A stretch of DNA of 64,000 nucleotides from the NCBI GenBank assembly GCA_902561015.1, contig CACENB010000003.1, forward strand, positions 1 to 64,000, in the 5' to 3' direction. Origin of the DNA: an uncultured Pelagibacteraceae bacterium (lineage in GTDB: Bacteria > Pseudomonadota > Alphaproteobacteria > Pelagibacterales > Pelagibacteraceae). The position numbers and the translations under genes are program-made. The notes beneath the pieces were generated by a model that saw only the letters and a list, made by a program, of their open reading frames with translations, did not search any database and was not told the DNA's origin. Shown here in pieces: positions 9,399 to 18,508 of the stretch. The first letter of the stretch is position 1. The number at the start of each line of letters is the position of its first letter.

Positions 9399-10021
9399 TA
9401 TTTTTTTCTTGGTTTGTAATTCTTAATTTCTTTTTGTTCACTTCTTGTTAAAGCCAAAGATTTTTTTTTTACATTTCTTGTTATAACAGATCCAGCTCCG
9501 ATTGTACTACCTTCACCAAGAGTTATTGGAGCCACAAGTGATGAATTTGATCCTATAAATACTTTATCTTTTATGTTAGTTACGTATTTTTTTTTTCCAT
9601 CATAATTACACGTAATTGTTCCTGCACCAACATTTACAGATTTACCGATTTTACTATCACCAATATATGTTAAGTGATTTACCTTTGACTTTTTACCGAT
9701 TACACTTTTTTTAACTTCAACAAAATTTCCAACTTTTGAACCCTCTTTTAAAATTGTATTAGGTCTTATTCTTGCATAGGGTCCAATTTCAACTTTATTC
9801 TCAATTTGACATGATTCAAGATGGGAAAAAGATTTAATCACAACATCATTTCCAATTTTAACTTTAGAACCAATCACAACATAAGGCTCAATTATTACAT
9901 TTTTTCCTATTTGTGTATCATTGGAAAAAAAGATTGTTTCAGGACCAATCATTTTCACTCCTGACTTTAAAAACTTGTTTCTTAAATTAATTTGAGAGTT
10001 TTTTAAATTAAGCTGTTTCAT
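9398..10021 (-). CDS. glmU: Stand-alone GlmU acetyltransferase (left-handed beta-helix) domain protein
   Basis: 207 residues that align by eye only with the C-terminal half of GlmU. Hexapeptide repeats (residues ~25-170) are followed by RIRPNT, VGNFVEVKKS, HLTYIGD (holding the catalytic His of the acetyltransferase) and NVGAGTITCNYDG, then a basic tail. The N-terminal uridyltransferase domain (~230 residues with the GXGTRM nucleotide loop) is absent, and the 72-bp upstream gap to gph leaves no room for it. It would acetylate glucosamine 1-phosphate; the uridylyltransfer must be done by another protein. Overlap with glmS supports the assignment. The truncation looks like a stable form, since the ORF has its own ATG and a complete helix. 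Confidence 0.85.
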   Translation of the reverse strand: MKQLNLKNSQINLRNKFLKSGVKMIGPETIFFSNDTQIGKNVIIEPYVVIGSKVKIGNDVVIKSFSHLESCQIENKVEIGPYARIRPNTILKEGSKVGNFVEVKKSVIGKKSKVNHLTYIGDSKIGKSVNVGAGTITCNYDGKKKYVTNIKDKVFIGSNSSLVAPITLGEGSTIGAGSVITRNVKKKSLALTRSEQKEIKNYKPRKK

Positions 10022-10092
10022 CTTTTAAATTCTTTATATTATGTATATATGTTTCTTAATTCACAAAATATTTCTTAAAAATACTTTTAAAT

Positions 10093-10776
10093 ATGAAACA
10101 AAAATTTACAATTTTATTTGATTTAGATGGAACTTTAGTTGATACGGCTCCAGATCTTATGCGCGCTCATAATCATGTAATGAAGAAATTTGGTTACCCA
10201 ACAAAATCTACTGAGGAAATTAGAAATCTTGTTGGACAAGGTGCTGGTGCAATGCTTGGAAGATCGATTTGGGGACAAGCTAAAAAAGAATTCGGTAAAG
10301 TTCAAGATGATAAAATAAAAAAAGAAATGGTAAAAGATTTTGTAGATTTTTATGGAAAAAATATTGTTAATGAAAGTAAATTGATTAATGGCGTTAAAGA
10401 TTTTTTAGAGTGGTCAAAAAAAAATAAAATTTCTATGGCGGTTTGTACAAATAAACAAGAACATTTAGCTATTGATCTTTTAAAAAAAATTGGGATTTAT
10501 GATTTTTTTGAATATGTGGCTGGGCATAATACTTTTGATTATTGTAAGCCTGATCCACGACATTTGACTTCAGTAATTGAAATACTTAATGGAAATTTAA
10601 AAAAATCACTGATGATAGGAGATAGTGAGACGGATGCTAATGCTGCAAAAAGCGCAGGTATTCCAGTTATTTTACTCGAAGATGGATATACAGAAAAAAA
10701 TACAACTGAAATTTACCACAATCACTTGGTAAAAGACTTTATTGGTATTGAAAAAATAGTGTCTAAATATCTTTAA
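10093..10776 (+). CDS. gph: Phosphoglycolate phosphatase-like HAD hydrolase
   Basis: 227 residues of the HAD superfamily. Motif I FDLDGTLVDTAP contains the nucleophile Asp10 and acid/base Asp12; motif II is AVCTNK; motif III/IV is the KPDPRHL loop followed by MIGDSETDANAAKSAG. The all-helical cap between motifs I and II has the size of Gph. The likely role is to dephosphorylate 2-phosphoglycolate, feeding glycolate oxidation, although other small phosphate esters are possible in this broad family. It diverges from the glmU-like gene across a 71-nt AT-rich gap that must hold both promoters, and lies 54 nt ahead of prpD. Confidence 0.85.
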   Translation: MKQKFTILFDLDGTLVDTAPDLMRAHNHVMKKFGYPTKSTEEIRNLVGQGAGAMLGRSIWGQAKKEFGKVQDDKIKKEMVKDFVDFYGKNIVNESKLINGVKDFLEWSKKNKISMAVCTNKQEHLAIDLLKKIGIYDFFEYVAGHNTFDYCKPDPRHLTSVIEILNGNLKKSLMIGDSETDANAAKSAGIPVILLEDGYTEKNTTEIYHNHLVKDFIGIEKIVSKYL

Positions 10777-10830
10777 TATTGATTATTTTTTTTTAACTAT
10801 TACAAACAGTTTCGATAGTAAGGAGTTATT

Positions 10831-12333
10831 TTGATATTACATAAAGTAAAAGTTTATCCATCCAAAATTCACTTACCTAAAAAAAAACAACTTGCTTGGA
10901 AAATTGCTGAAATAGCTAGTGATAATGTAAAATTAAATAAAGATGCCATAGAAATGGTTATAAACAGAATAATTGATAATGCATCTGTTGCAATCGCATC
11001 TCTAAACAGAAAACCTGTAGTTTCATCTAGAGAAATGGCTTTAAAACATTCTAGAAAAAATGGTGCTACACTCTTTGGTCTTAATAAAAAATTAAAATTT
11101 GATTGTGAATGGGCAGCATGGTCAAATGGAACAGCCGTTAGAGAGCTTGATTTCCATGATACTTTTTTAGCTGCAGATTACAGTCATCCTGGTGATAACA
11201 TTCCTCCATTGATAAGTGTGGCACAACAAAATAAAAAAAGTGGATTAGACCTTTTGAGAGGAGTCATTACCGCTTATGAAGTACAAGTTAATTTAGTTAA
11301 AGGAATATGTTTGCATAAACACAAAGTTGATCATATTGCACATTTAGGACCTAGTGTTGCTGCAGGAATAGGATCGATGCTCAAATTAAACACTGAAACA
11401 ATTTATCAGGCTGTTCAACAAGCTTTACATACAACTATTTCTACAAGACAATCTAGAAAAGGTGAAATATCAAGTTGGAAAGCTTATGCACCAGCTCATG
11501 CTGGTAAACTAGCAATAGAAGCTGTAGACAGAGTTATGCGGGGAGAAGGTGCTCCAAGTCCAATTTACGAAGGTGAAGATAGTGTGATCGCCAGAATACT
11601 AAATGGTAAAAAAGCATTATATAAAGTTCCACTTCCAAAAAAAGGTGAGGCTAAAAAAGCAATACTTGAAACTTACACAAAAGAATATTCAGCTGAATAC
11701 CAATCACAGGCATTAATTGATTTAGCAAAAAAGTTAAAAAAGAAAATTCAAAACTTAAATCAAATAAAAAAAATTGATATTTATACAAGTCATCATACTC
11801 ATTATGTAATTGGAACTGGTGCAAATGATCCACAAAAAATGGACCCCAATGCTAGTAGAGAAACTTTAGATCATTCAATAATGTATATTTTTGCTGTTGC
11901 TTTAGAGGACGGAAACTGGCACCACATAAGATCTTACACAAAATCCAGGGCTAAGAAAAAAAGCACAATAAAAATTTGGAGATCTATAAAAACTCATGAA
12001 GATAAAAAATGGACTAAAAAATACCATAATTCAGATCCTAGGAAAAAGGCTTTTGGTGCAAAAGTAGTAATTTCTTTAAAAAATGGTAAAAAAATTTCAG
12101 AACAACAAGATATAGCTGATGCCCATCCTTATGGATCAAGACCTTTTAAAAGAAAGAATTATATAAACAAATTTTTAACTTTAACTGAAAACTTAATTGA
12201 CAAAAAAGAGAGTGACAGATTTTTAAAAGTAGTCCAAAATTTGAAAAAATTAAAACCGGGTCAATTAGATAATTTAAATATAGAAGTGAAAAAAAATAAA
12301 ATAAAGAGAAACTTAAAAAAAGGGATTTTTTAA
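10831..12333 (+). CDS. prpD: 2-methylcitrate dehydratase
   Basis: 500 residues of the MmgE/PrpD family. Characteristic segments include [27 protein letters not shown]-like [12 protein letters not shown] and [15 protein letters not shown]. It dehydrates 2-methylcitrate to 2-methylaconitate or isocitrate-type products in the methylcitrate cycle, which oxidises propionyl-CoA to pyruvate and succinate. The start is a TTG at 10831, supported by a clear AGGAG at 10821-10825 with five-base spacing; no ATG with a ribosome site lies nearby. It is the first gene of prpDBC, with prpB starting on the last base of its stop codon (TAATG). Length slightly exceeds the E. coli protein because of a lysine-rich C-terminus. 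Confidence 0.92.
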   Translation: MILHKVKVYPSKIHLPKKKQLAWKIAEIASDNVKLNKDAIEMVINRIIDNASVAIASLNRKPVVSSREMALKHSRKNGATLFGLNKKLKFDCEWAAWSNGTAVRELDFHDTFLAADYSHPGDNIPPLISVAQQNKKSGLDLLRGVITAYEVQVNLVKGICLHKHKVDHIAHLGPSVAAGIGSMLKLNTETIYQAVQQALHTTISTRQSRKGEISSWKAYAPAHAGKLAIEAVDRVMRGEGAPSPIYEGEDSVIARILNGKKALYKVPLPKKGEAKKAILETYTKEYSAEYQSQALIDLAKKLKKKIQNLNQIKKIDIYTSHHTHYVIGTGANDPQKMDPNASRETLDHSIMYIFAVALEDGNWHHIRSYTKSRAKKKSTIKIWRSIKTHEDKKWTKKYHNSDPRKKAFGAKVVISLKNGKKISEQQDIADAHPYGSRPFKRKNYINKFLTLTENLIDKKESDRFLKVVQNLKKLKPGQLDNLNIEVKKNKIKRNLKKGIF

Positions 12334-13229
12334 TGCATTTTGTTGAGAAAGAACCAAAACAAAAAAGAGAAGATTTCGATAAGAAATTAAAATCAAATAA
12401 AATTTTAAGGGTTCCTGGTGCTTATAATCCTTTGACAGCAAAACTTATCGAAGAAATTGGTTATGATGCAGTTTATGTTTCGGGTGGTGTTATGGCCAAT
12501 GATCTTGGTTTTCCTGATATTGGATTAACAACATTGCAAGATGTAAGTACAAGATCATATTTAATATCTAGAGTTACAAATCTTCCAACGATTGTTGATA
12601 TAGATACTGGTTTTAAATCTTGTAAAGAGACAATAGAAACTTTTGAGGAATTTGGAATTTCAGCTGTACATCTTGAAGATCAGATTGAAAGAAAAAGATG
12701 TGGTCATCTAGATAATAAAGAGCTGATATCTACGGATGCTATGGTTAAAAAAATTAAAGAGTGTGTTTCGGCTAGAAAAGATAAAAATTTTAAGATTATA
12801 GCTAGGTCAGATGCAAAAAGTGTAGAAGGAATAGATAAAACGATTGATAGATGTAAAGCTTACGTCGATGCTGGAGCAGAAATTATTTTTCCAGAAGCTT
12901 TACATGATGAAAAAGATTTTGAAAAAGTAAGAAAAGAGCTTTCGTGTTATTTACTAGCAAACATGACTGAATTTGGAAAAACAAAATTGTTCAATTTTAA
13001 AGAATTAGAAGCTTTTGGTTATAATATAGTTATCTATCCAGTCACAACTCAAAGATTAGCTATGAAAAACGTAGAAGATGGATTAAGAGACATTTATGCA
13101 AATGGACATCAAAACAATATTATAGATAAGATGCAATCAAGAAAAAGGTTATATGAGCTTGTGGATTATGAAAAATATAATAGTTTAGACGAGACTATTT
13201 ATAATTTTAATACTGATGGACATGAATAA
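12333..13229 (+). CDS. prpB: 2-methylisocitrate lyase
   Basis: 298 residues of the isocitrate lyase/PEP mutase TIM-barrel family. PGAYNPLTAKL opens the barrel, VDIDTGF carries magnesium ligands, and KRCGH at the mobile catalytic loop is the methylisocitrate/isocitrate lyase signature holding the catalytic Cys. The short length and IARSDA segment match PrpB rather than AceA. It cleaves 2-methylisocitrate to pyruvate and succinate. It overlaps both prpD and prpC by single bases, so the three cycle enzymes are translationally coupled. Confidence 0.92.
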   Translation: MHFVEKEPKQKREDFDKKLKSNKILRVPGAYNPLTAKLIEEIGYDAVYVSGGVMANDLGFPDIGLTTLQDVSTRSYLISRVTNLPTIVDIDTGFKSCKETIETFEEFGISAVHLEDQIERKRCGHLDNKELISTDAMVKKIKECVSARKDKNFKIIARSDAKSVEGIDKTIDRCKAYVDAGAEIIFPEALHDEKDFEKVRKELSCYLLANMTEFGKTKLFNFKELEAFGYNIVIYPVTTQRLAMKNVEDGLRDIYANGHQNNIIDKMQSRKRLYELVDYEKYNSLDETIYNFNTDGHE

Positions 13230-14353
13230 TGAGTGATGACATAAAAAAAGGCTTACTTGGAATAGTCGTTGATGAAACAGAAGTTTCAAAAGTTATGCCT
13301 GAGATAAATTCTCTTACATATAGGGGTTATGCAGCTCAAGATTTATGTGAATATTGTAAATTTGAAGAAGTCGCATTCTTAATTTTAAATAAAGATTTGC
13401 CAAACTCAATAGAGTTAAAAAAGTTTGAAAAGGAGGAGAGAAATAATAGGGATCTCTCTAAAGATCTATATTCATTCATTAAAAAAATGCCGAAAAAATC
13501 CCATCCAATGGATGTAGCTAGAACTGCGGTCAGCATAATGGGTTTAGAAGATAAAGAGACAACAAACTCTTCACCTGAAGCAAACATGAGAAAAGCTGTA
13601 AGAATTTTGGCAAAAACGCCAACTGCTTTAGCTGCATTTTATAGAGTAAGAAAAGGTAAAAATATCATTAAACCTAAAAAAAATTTAAACATGTCAGAGA
13701 ATTTTTTTCATATGTGCTTTGGCAAAGTTCCTCAAAAAGAAATTGTAAAAGCTTTTGATGTCTCTCTAATCTTATATGCTGAACATAGTTTTAATGTTTC
13801 AACATTCACTGCAAGAACTATAACAAGTAGTTTATCTGATATACACGGAGCTATTACTGGCGCAATAGCAAGCTTAAAGGGTCCCCTTCACGGTGGGGCC
13901 AATGAAGAAGTTATGCATATGATGAATAAAATAAAAGACCCAAAAAATGCCTTAAAATGGATAAACAATGCTTTAGCAAATAAAGAAGTGGTTATGGGGT
14001 TTGGTCATAGAGTTTATAAATCTGGTGACTCGAGAGTGCCTACGATGAGGAAATATTTTGCTAAAGTTGCAAAGATAAAAAAAGATAAAAAATTTGAAAA
14101 AATCTACGACATTGTTGAGAAAGTTATGATTGATAAAAAAAACATACATCCTAATGTGGATTATCCCACTGGACCCACTTATCATTTAATGGGTTTTGAT
14201 ACAGATTTTTTTACACCAATATTTGTTATTTCAAGAATTACAGGATGGTCGGCACATATAATGGAACAACATGCTGCAAATAAACTAATTAGACCTTTAG
14301 CGAGCTACAAAGGCAATAAACATAGAAAAGTTCTACAATTAAATCAAAGATAA
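13229..14353 (+). CDS. prpC: 2-methylcitrate synthase / citrate synthase family
   Basis: 374 residues, the short bacterial methylcitrate-synthase size. The citrate synthase catalytic residues are in HGGANEEVM and MGFGHRVYKSGDSR, with the aspartate in the later FDTDFFTPIFVISR segment. N-terminal GLLGIVVDETEVSKV is the usual PrpC opening. It condenses propionyl-CoA with oxaloacetate. Position as third gene of prpDBC gives the function; promiscuous citrate synthase activity is possible. The gene ends nine bases from a convergent gene. A short perfect hairpin (AGATAAA-tat-TTTATCT, 14348-14364) spans the junction and might act as a weak terminator for either strand. Confidence 0.92.
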   Translation: MSDDIKKGLLGIVVDETEVSKVMPEINSLTYRGYAAQDLCEYCKFEEVAFLILNKDLPNSIELKKFEKEERNNRDLSKDLYSFIKKMPKKSHPMDVARTAVSIMGLEDKETTNSSPEANMRKAVRILAKTPTALAAFYRVRKGKNIIKPKKNLNMSENFFHMCFGKVPQKEIVKAFDVSLILYAEHSFNVSTFTARTITSSLSDIHGAITGAIASLKGPLHGGANEEVMHMMNKIKDPKNALKWINNALANKEVVMGFGHRVYKSGDSRVPTMRKYFAKVAKIKKDKKFEKIYDIVEKVMIDKKNIHPNVDYPTGPTYHLMGFDTDFFTPIFVISRITGWSAHIMEQHAANKLIRPLASYKGNKHRKVLQLNQR

Positions 14354-14362
14354 ATATTTTAT

Positions 14363-15064
14363 CTAAGTCCAAAATTCACTACAAACAACCCTTTTTGATT
14401 TATGAACTGTATTGTTATAAGTTTTAATAATTTCAACTTTTTTAAAAATTTTTAAAAAATAGTCAGCTCTAATTGTGTCAAAAATAATTTTTGTATCTGA
14501 TTTTGAAACTTTTCTTAAGTAATCTTTATATAAATTGAAATCGTAATGATAATCTAAAGAAAACAATGAGATAATTATATCAAATTCTTTATCTGGCAAT
14601 TTATCGTTATCAAAATCATAAATATCTATTTGATTTTCATTCATATCATTCATTTTTAAAAAATCTTTTTGTAAATTCAGATCATTGTAGGCTTCTTTGT
14701 TTTCCATACCACCCCAGCCATATTTTACTTTTTTTGAAACATAATTTTTCTCTATGAAATGATATTCGTTATTTTTAAATTTTTGATTGATTATCAGTTC
14801 TAATCCTCCTACCCCACCACCAATGCTAAGAAAAATTTTGTCATTTGAGTCAATAAATCTCTCTATAATTGAAAATTCATCGGCCATTATTTGATAATAT
14901 TTTTCTCTTATTATTTTAGGATCCAAAAAAAATCTTGTGATAAAGTTTGAAAAAAAATACCTGCCAAATAACTTTCTTATTTTTGCTAAAAAGGGACTTA
15001 ATAGTTCTATTCTTTGTAGAACAATTAATCTTGCAGCTTTTTTTGGTAAGTTAAAATTTCCCAT
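14363..15064 (-). CDS. Methyltransferase-like protein of unknown function
   Basis: 233 residues. A glycine-rich motif FLSIGGGVGGLEL near residue 80 followed by an acidic position (HFIEKNYVSKK) resembles the SAM-binding motifs I and II, and FDIIISLFSLDYHYDF resembles motif IV. The order fits a Rossmann methyltransferase, and the final strands KIIFDTIRADYFLKIF-type fit motif VI. I cannot name a substrate. Methyltransferases of this form in other bacteria are often beside polysaccharide genes, but here the neighbours are prpC (convergent) and a DUF1289 gene 36 nt upstream. The N-terminal 60 residues are basic and hydrophobic and may touch the membrane. Confidence 0.5.
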   Translation of the reverse strand: MGNFNLPKKAARLIVLQRIELLSPFLAKIRKLFGRYFFSNFITRFFLDPKIIREKYYQIMADEFSIIERFIDSNDKIFLSIGGGVGGLELIINQKFKNNEYHFIEKNYVSKKVKYGWGGMENKEAYNDLNLQKDFLKMNDMNENQIDIYDFDNDKLPDKEFDIIISLFSLDYHYDFNLYKDYLRKVSKSDTKIIFDTIRADYFLKIFKKVEIIKTYNNTVHKSKRVVCSEFWT

Positions 15065-15100
15065 AATAAATTTGAAATATGTTTTTGGATCAAAAAATAT

Positions 15101-15349
15101 TTATTTAAGAATTTCTTTTTTAAAAAGAGAAATACCATTATCAATTTTATTTTTATAAGACTCTTCAAAGCTTTTCAATTGCCAGCCTGTAAGCCTACTT
15201 TTTATTTTGAGAATATTTTCTTTTTTCCACTCATCAGTAGTCTCGTTGAGTTTCCAATTTCTTTTTTCCTCATTGGTTCTTCCGCAACCATAACAGTAAC
15301 CTGTAACGGGATCTGTCCTACATATACTTATACAAGGCGAAACGATCAT
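15101..15349 (-). CDS. DUF1289 family small cysteine-rich protein
   Basis: 82 residues beginning MIVSPCISICRTDPVTGYCYGCGRT, the DUF1289 signature with four cysteines (C-x3-C-x7-C-x2-C) and a following W. Such a cluster could bind zinc or an iron-sulfur centre, but the family has no settled function. The DUF1289 domain covers the first ~50 residues; the rest is a lysine-rich helix longer than in many members. It lies downstream of nrdB with 51 nt between them, so it may be read through from the nrdAB promoter. Confidence 0.8.
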   Translation of the reverse strand: MIVSPCISICRTDPVTGYCYGCGRTNEEKRNWKLNETTDEWKKENILKIKSRLTGWQLKSFEESYKNKIDNGISLFKKEILK

Positions 15350-15400
15350 CTAATCATATTAGATAATTTACAATCTACTATCTAGTCCTTTATATAGAAA

Positions 15401-16417
15401 TTAACTAAAAGCCTCGACCCAAGTTCCTTGCGTTGATGCTTTAGAATACTCTGTAGCACGACCTTCAAAGAAGTTCATGTGCTCAACGGCATTAAGCATT
15501 GTGTCAAGCCATCCAAGTGGATTTTTTTCTACATCATAAATTGGCTCTAATCCTAATTGAACCAATCTTCTATTTCCAATAAATCTGATGTAATCCTTAA
15601 CCTCTTGCGCAGTTAAACCTTCCATTGGACCCATTTCAAAAGCTAAATCTATAAAAGCATCTTCATGCTCAACAATTGTTCTGCAAGCCTCGTAAAGTTC
15701 TTTTTTAAGTTTTGGTGTCCAAATTTCTGGATTCTCTTTTATAAATTCTTTAAAGATTCTAATCATTGAGTTGCAATGAAGAGTTTCATCTCTAACAGAC
15801 CAAGTTACTATCTGTCCCATTCCTTTCAATTTGTTATGTCTTGGAAAATTTAAAAGAATTGCGAAACTAGCAAATAACTGCAAACCTTCTGTGAAAGCAC
15901 TAAAAACTGCAACTGTCTTTGCAATGTCCTCTTTCGAATTTACGTTAAAACCTTGCATGTAATCATATTTATCTTTCATCTCCTTGTACTTCATAAAAGC
16001 TGAGTATTCTGACTCAGGCATGCCGATTGTATCTAATAAGTGTGAATATGCAGCAACATGAACTGTTTCCATCGCTGCAAAAGCTGTCATCATCATTAAT
16101 ACTTCTGTTGGTTTAAATACTGTTGTGTAGTGTCTTAAGTAACAGTTGTTAACTTCAACATCCGCTTGAGTAAAAAATCTAAATATTTGAGTAACTAAAT
16201 TTTTTTCAGGTTGTGACAAATTTTTTTGCCAATCTCTTACATCATCACCAAGTGGTACTTCTTCTGGTAACCAGTGAATTCTTTGTTGAGTTAACCATGC
16301 ATCATAACACCATGGATATCTAAATGGTTTGTATACGGGGTTTTCAACTAATAAACCCATTTTTTTTGGCTGAATAATTTCTTTTTTCTCCGTCTTAGTT
16401 TTTTCTGCTACTGACAT
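15401..16417 (-). CDS. nrdB: Ribonucleoside-diphosphate reductase beta subunit (class Ia)
   Basis: 338 residues of the ferritin-like R2 family. The metal ligands and radical tyrosine are visible: TQADVEVN, then METVHVAAYSHLL, where E..H are ligands and the Tyr four residues after the His corresponds to E. coli Tyr122, then EGLQLFASF and DETLHCNS. It holds the diferric-tyrosyl radical that drives NrdA. The ORF track starts at a GTG (16426) that overlaps the ribosome site; the ATG at 16417 has GAGGAG eight bases upstream and is preferred. It overlaps the nrdA 3' end by 10 nt, so the subunits are coupled. Confidence 0.95.
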   Translation of the reverse strand: MSVAEKTKTEKKEIIQPKKMGLLVENPVYKPFRYPWCYDAWLTQQRIHWLPEEVPLGDDVRDWQKNLSQPEKNLVTQIFRFFTQADVEVNNCYLRHYTTVFKPTEVLMMMTAFAAMETVHVAAYSHLLDTIGMPESEYSAFMKYKEMKDKYDYMQGFNVNSKEDIAKTVAVFSAFTEGLQLFASFAILLNFPRHNKLKGMGQIVTWSVRDETLHCNSMIRIFKEFIKENPEIWTPKLKKELYEACRTIVEHEDAFIDLAFEMGPMEGLTAQEVKDYIRFIGNRRLVQLGLEPIYDVEKNPLGWLDTMLNAVEHMNFFEGRATEYSKASTQGTWVEAFS

Positions 16418-18348
16418 GATAAACACTCCTCATATTCTGGTTGTTCGTTAGATTGTTGTTTTTTTGATTTATATACATTAGCTGTAATATCAGTAGAGTT
16501 AGCATTATTGATATTTTCAGCTCTTTGAATTGATTTCGATCTACAATAATAAAGGCTTTTAAGACCCTTTTTCCATGCATCGAAATGAATTCTATGTAAT
16601 TCTTTTTTATGAACATCTGCTGGCAAAAATAAATTAACTGACTGGGCTTGAGAGATATATGGAGTTCGATCTCCGCTTAATTCAATAATCCATTTTTGAT
16701 TTAACTCAAATGCAGTTTTAAAAACATCTTTTTCAAGATCAGTTAAAAAATCTAGATGAGAAACTGAACCTTGGTTGGTAGTAATTGTTGACCAAGTTTC
16801 ATCATCATTTTTACCGTGGCTTTCAAGTATTTCTTCAAGATATCTATTTCTGACATTAAAAGAACCTGACAAAGTTTTGTGTGTATAACTATTAGCAGCA
16901 ATTGGTTCAACCCCTGGTGAGGCTCCTCCACAAATAATTGAAATTGATGCGGTTGGAGCTATTGCAGTTTTATTTGAAAATCTTTCCATGTAACCATACT
17001 CAGCTGCATCTGGACAAGCACCTCTTTCTTCTGCCAAATCTTTTGAAGCTTGATTGACTTGTTCATCAATTTGTTTGAATATTTTTTTATTCCAAGATTT
17101 TGCCATTACAGACTCAAGCGGAATTCTTTTCTTTTGTAAGAAAGAATGAAAACCCATTACACCAAGTCCGACACTTCTCTCTCTTTCTGCAGAATATTTA
17201 GCATCTTTAAATTGATCTGGAGCTTTATTAATAAAATCAGATAAAACGTTATCTAAAAATCTCATCACATCTGTAATCATATTTGGATCGTCTTTCCACT
17301 CATCATATTTTTCTAAATTTAATGATGATAAACAACAAACAGCTGTTCTGTCTCTTCCATCTTTATCGATACCTGTTGGTAAAGTTATTTCACTGCAAAG
17401 ATTGGATGTTTTGACTGTTAAGTTTGCAAGTTTATGATGTTGCGGGATTTGTCTGTTGACTGTGTCGATGTAAATAATATAAGGCTCTCCAGTTTCAATT
17501 CGAGCTGTTAATAATCTTATCCATAAATTTCTTGCTGAAATTGTTTGTTGAATGGATCCATCAGCTGGACTTTTCAATGCCCATTCTTCATCATTTTCAA
17601 CCGCTCTCATAAATGCATCTGTAACCAAAACGCCATGATGTAAATTAAGAGCTTTTCTATTTGGATCACCACCAGTTGGTCTTCTCATTTCCATAAATTC
17701 CTCAATCTCAGGATGATCAATTGGAAGATAACATGCTGCAGATCCTCTTCTTAATGAGCCTTGACTTATTGCCATAGTTAAAGAGTCCATAACTTTTATG
17801 AAAGGAATAATTCCGGAAGTTTTTCCTACTTTACCAATTTTTTCTCCGATAGATCTTAAGTTTCCCCAGTAACTACCTATACCACCACCTTTTGCGGCTA
17901 ACCAAACATTCTCACTCCAAAGATCAAGTATACCTCCTAAACTATCAGAAGCTTCATTCAGAAAACAAGAAATAGGTAAACCTCTTTTTGTCCCACCATT
18001 CGATAAAACTGGTGTTGCTGGCATAAACCATAATTTACTTATGTAGTTATAAATTCTTTGAGCATGCAAATTATCATCTGCATAAGTGCTAGCAACTCTT
18101 GCAAATAAATCTTGAAAAGATTCATTGTGGCCAAGATATCTATCTTTTAAAGTTGCTTTTCCAAAATCAGTTAAATTTGAATCTCTGGATCGGTCAATTT
18201 TGATTATGATGCCTCTATCATTTTGAAAAAGTTCAGTTTCATTGTTGAGCGAGAATAAATCAGGCCTGTTATCATTTTCGACTTTTTCAACCTTGGGGTT
18301 ATATTCAGAGACAGCTTTCTTAATTGCTAGCGATACTATTTTATTCAT
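16408..18348 (-). CDS. nrdA: Ribonucleoside-diphosphate reductase alpha subunit (class Ia, no ATP-cone)
   Basis: 646 residues. Catalytic features are present: ISCFLNE (first cysteine of the redox pair), NLCSEITLP (the Asn-Cys-Glu triad with the thiyl radical cysteine), CCLSSLNL, PTASISIICG, and a C-terminal ECLSCQ that forms the swinging CxxC pair. Compared with the ~760-residue E. coli protein it lacks the N-terminal ATP-cone: only ~95 residues precede the barrel and they show no VVKRDG..-type cone motif. It should therefore lack dATP overall-activity inhibition, leaving substrate specificity control. Candidate NrdR sites lie directly upstream, consistent with transcriptional control. Confidence 0.95.
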   Translation of the reverse strand: MNKIVSLAIKKAVSEYNPKVEKVENDNRPDLFSLNNETELFQNDRGIIIKIDRSRDSNLTDFGKATLKDRYLGHNESFQDLFARVASTYADDNLHAQRIYNYISKLWFMPATPVLSNGGTKRGLPISCFLNEASDSLGGILDLWSENVWLAAKGGGIGSYWGNLRSIGEKIGKVGKTSGIIPFIKVMDSLTMAISQGSLRRGSAACYLPIDHPEIEEFMEMRRPTGGDPNRKALNLHHGVLVTDAFMRAVENDEEWALKSPADGSIQQTISARNLWIRLLTARIETGEPYIIYIDTVNRQIPQHHKLANLTVKTSNLCSEITLPTGIDKDGRDRTAVCCLSSLNLEKYDEWKDDPNMITDVMRFLDNVLSDFINKAPDQFKDAKYSAERERSVGLGVMGFHSFLQKKRIPLESVMAKSWNKKIFKQIDEQVNQASKDLAEERGACPDAAEYGYMERFSNKTAIAPTASISIICGGASPGVEPIAANSYTHKTLSGSFNVRNRYLEEILESHGKNDDETWSTITTNQGSVSHLDFLTDLEKDVFKTAFELNQKWIIELSGDRTPYISQAQSVNLFLPADVHKKELHRIHFDAWKKGLKSLYYCRSKSIQRAENINNANSTDITANVYKSKKQQSNEQPEYEECLSCQ

Positions 18349-18382
18349 AAATAATGTATTATATTTGTTATTTTAACGAAAA

Positions 18383-18429
18383 CAACTATATGTTGTGTGC
18401 GTTTGGTGTTAATATACTATATAAACAAC
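18383..18429 (-). promoter_or_regulatory. Candidate tandem NrdR boxes upstream of nrdAB
   Basis: The 16-mer at 18383-18398 (caactatatgttgtgt) matches the NrdR box consensus acaCwAtATaTwGtgt at 13 of 16 positions by eye, including the whole CwAtAT core and the Gtgt end. A weaker copy at 18414-18429 (atactatataaacaac) matches 10 of 16. The two are 31 bp apart start to start, the spacing expected when both are bound on one DNA face. On the minus strand a TTGTTT (18385-18380) and TATAAT (18363-18358), 16 bp apart, would overlap the better box and start RNA only a few bases before the nrdA ATG. NrdR itself is not in the window. Confidence 0.6.
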
Positions 18430-18508
18430 AAATCAATAGAACATTTATAGAACGTGGCAAAAAAAATATCAATAAAAAAATCCAAAAAAATGTAAGTAAT
18501 TAACAATT

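Noticed and set aside
18454-18495. A 13-codon ORF starting GTG (MAKKISIKKSKKM) between the NrdR boxes and the phosphohexomutase gene
   Set aside because: Too short and lysine-rich in an A-rich region; no ribosome site and no regulatory logic seen. It could be a leader peptide, but nothing supports that.
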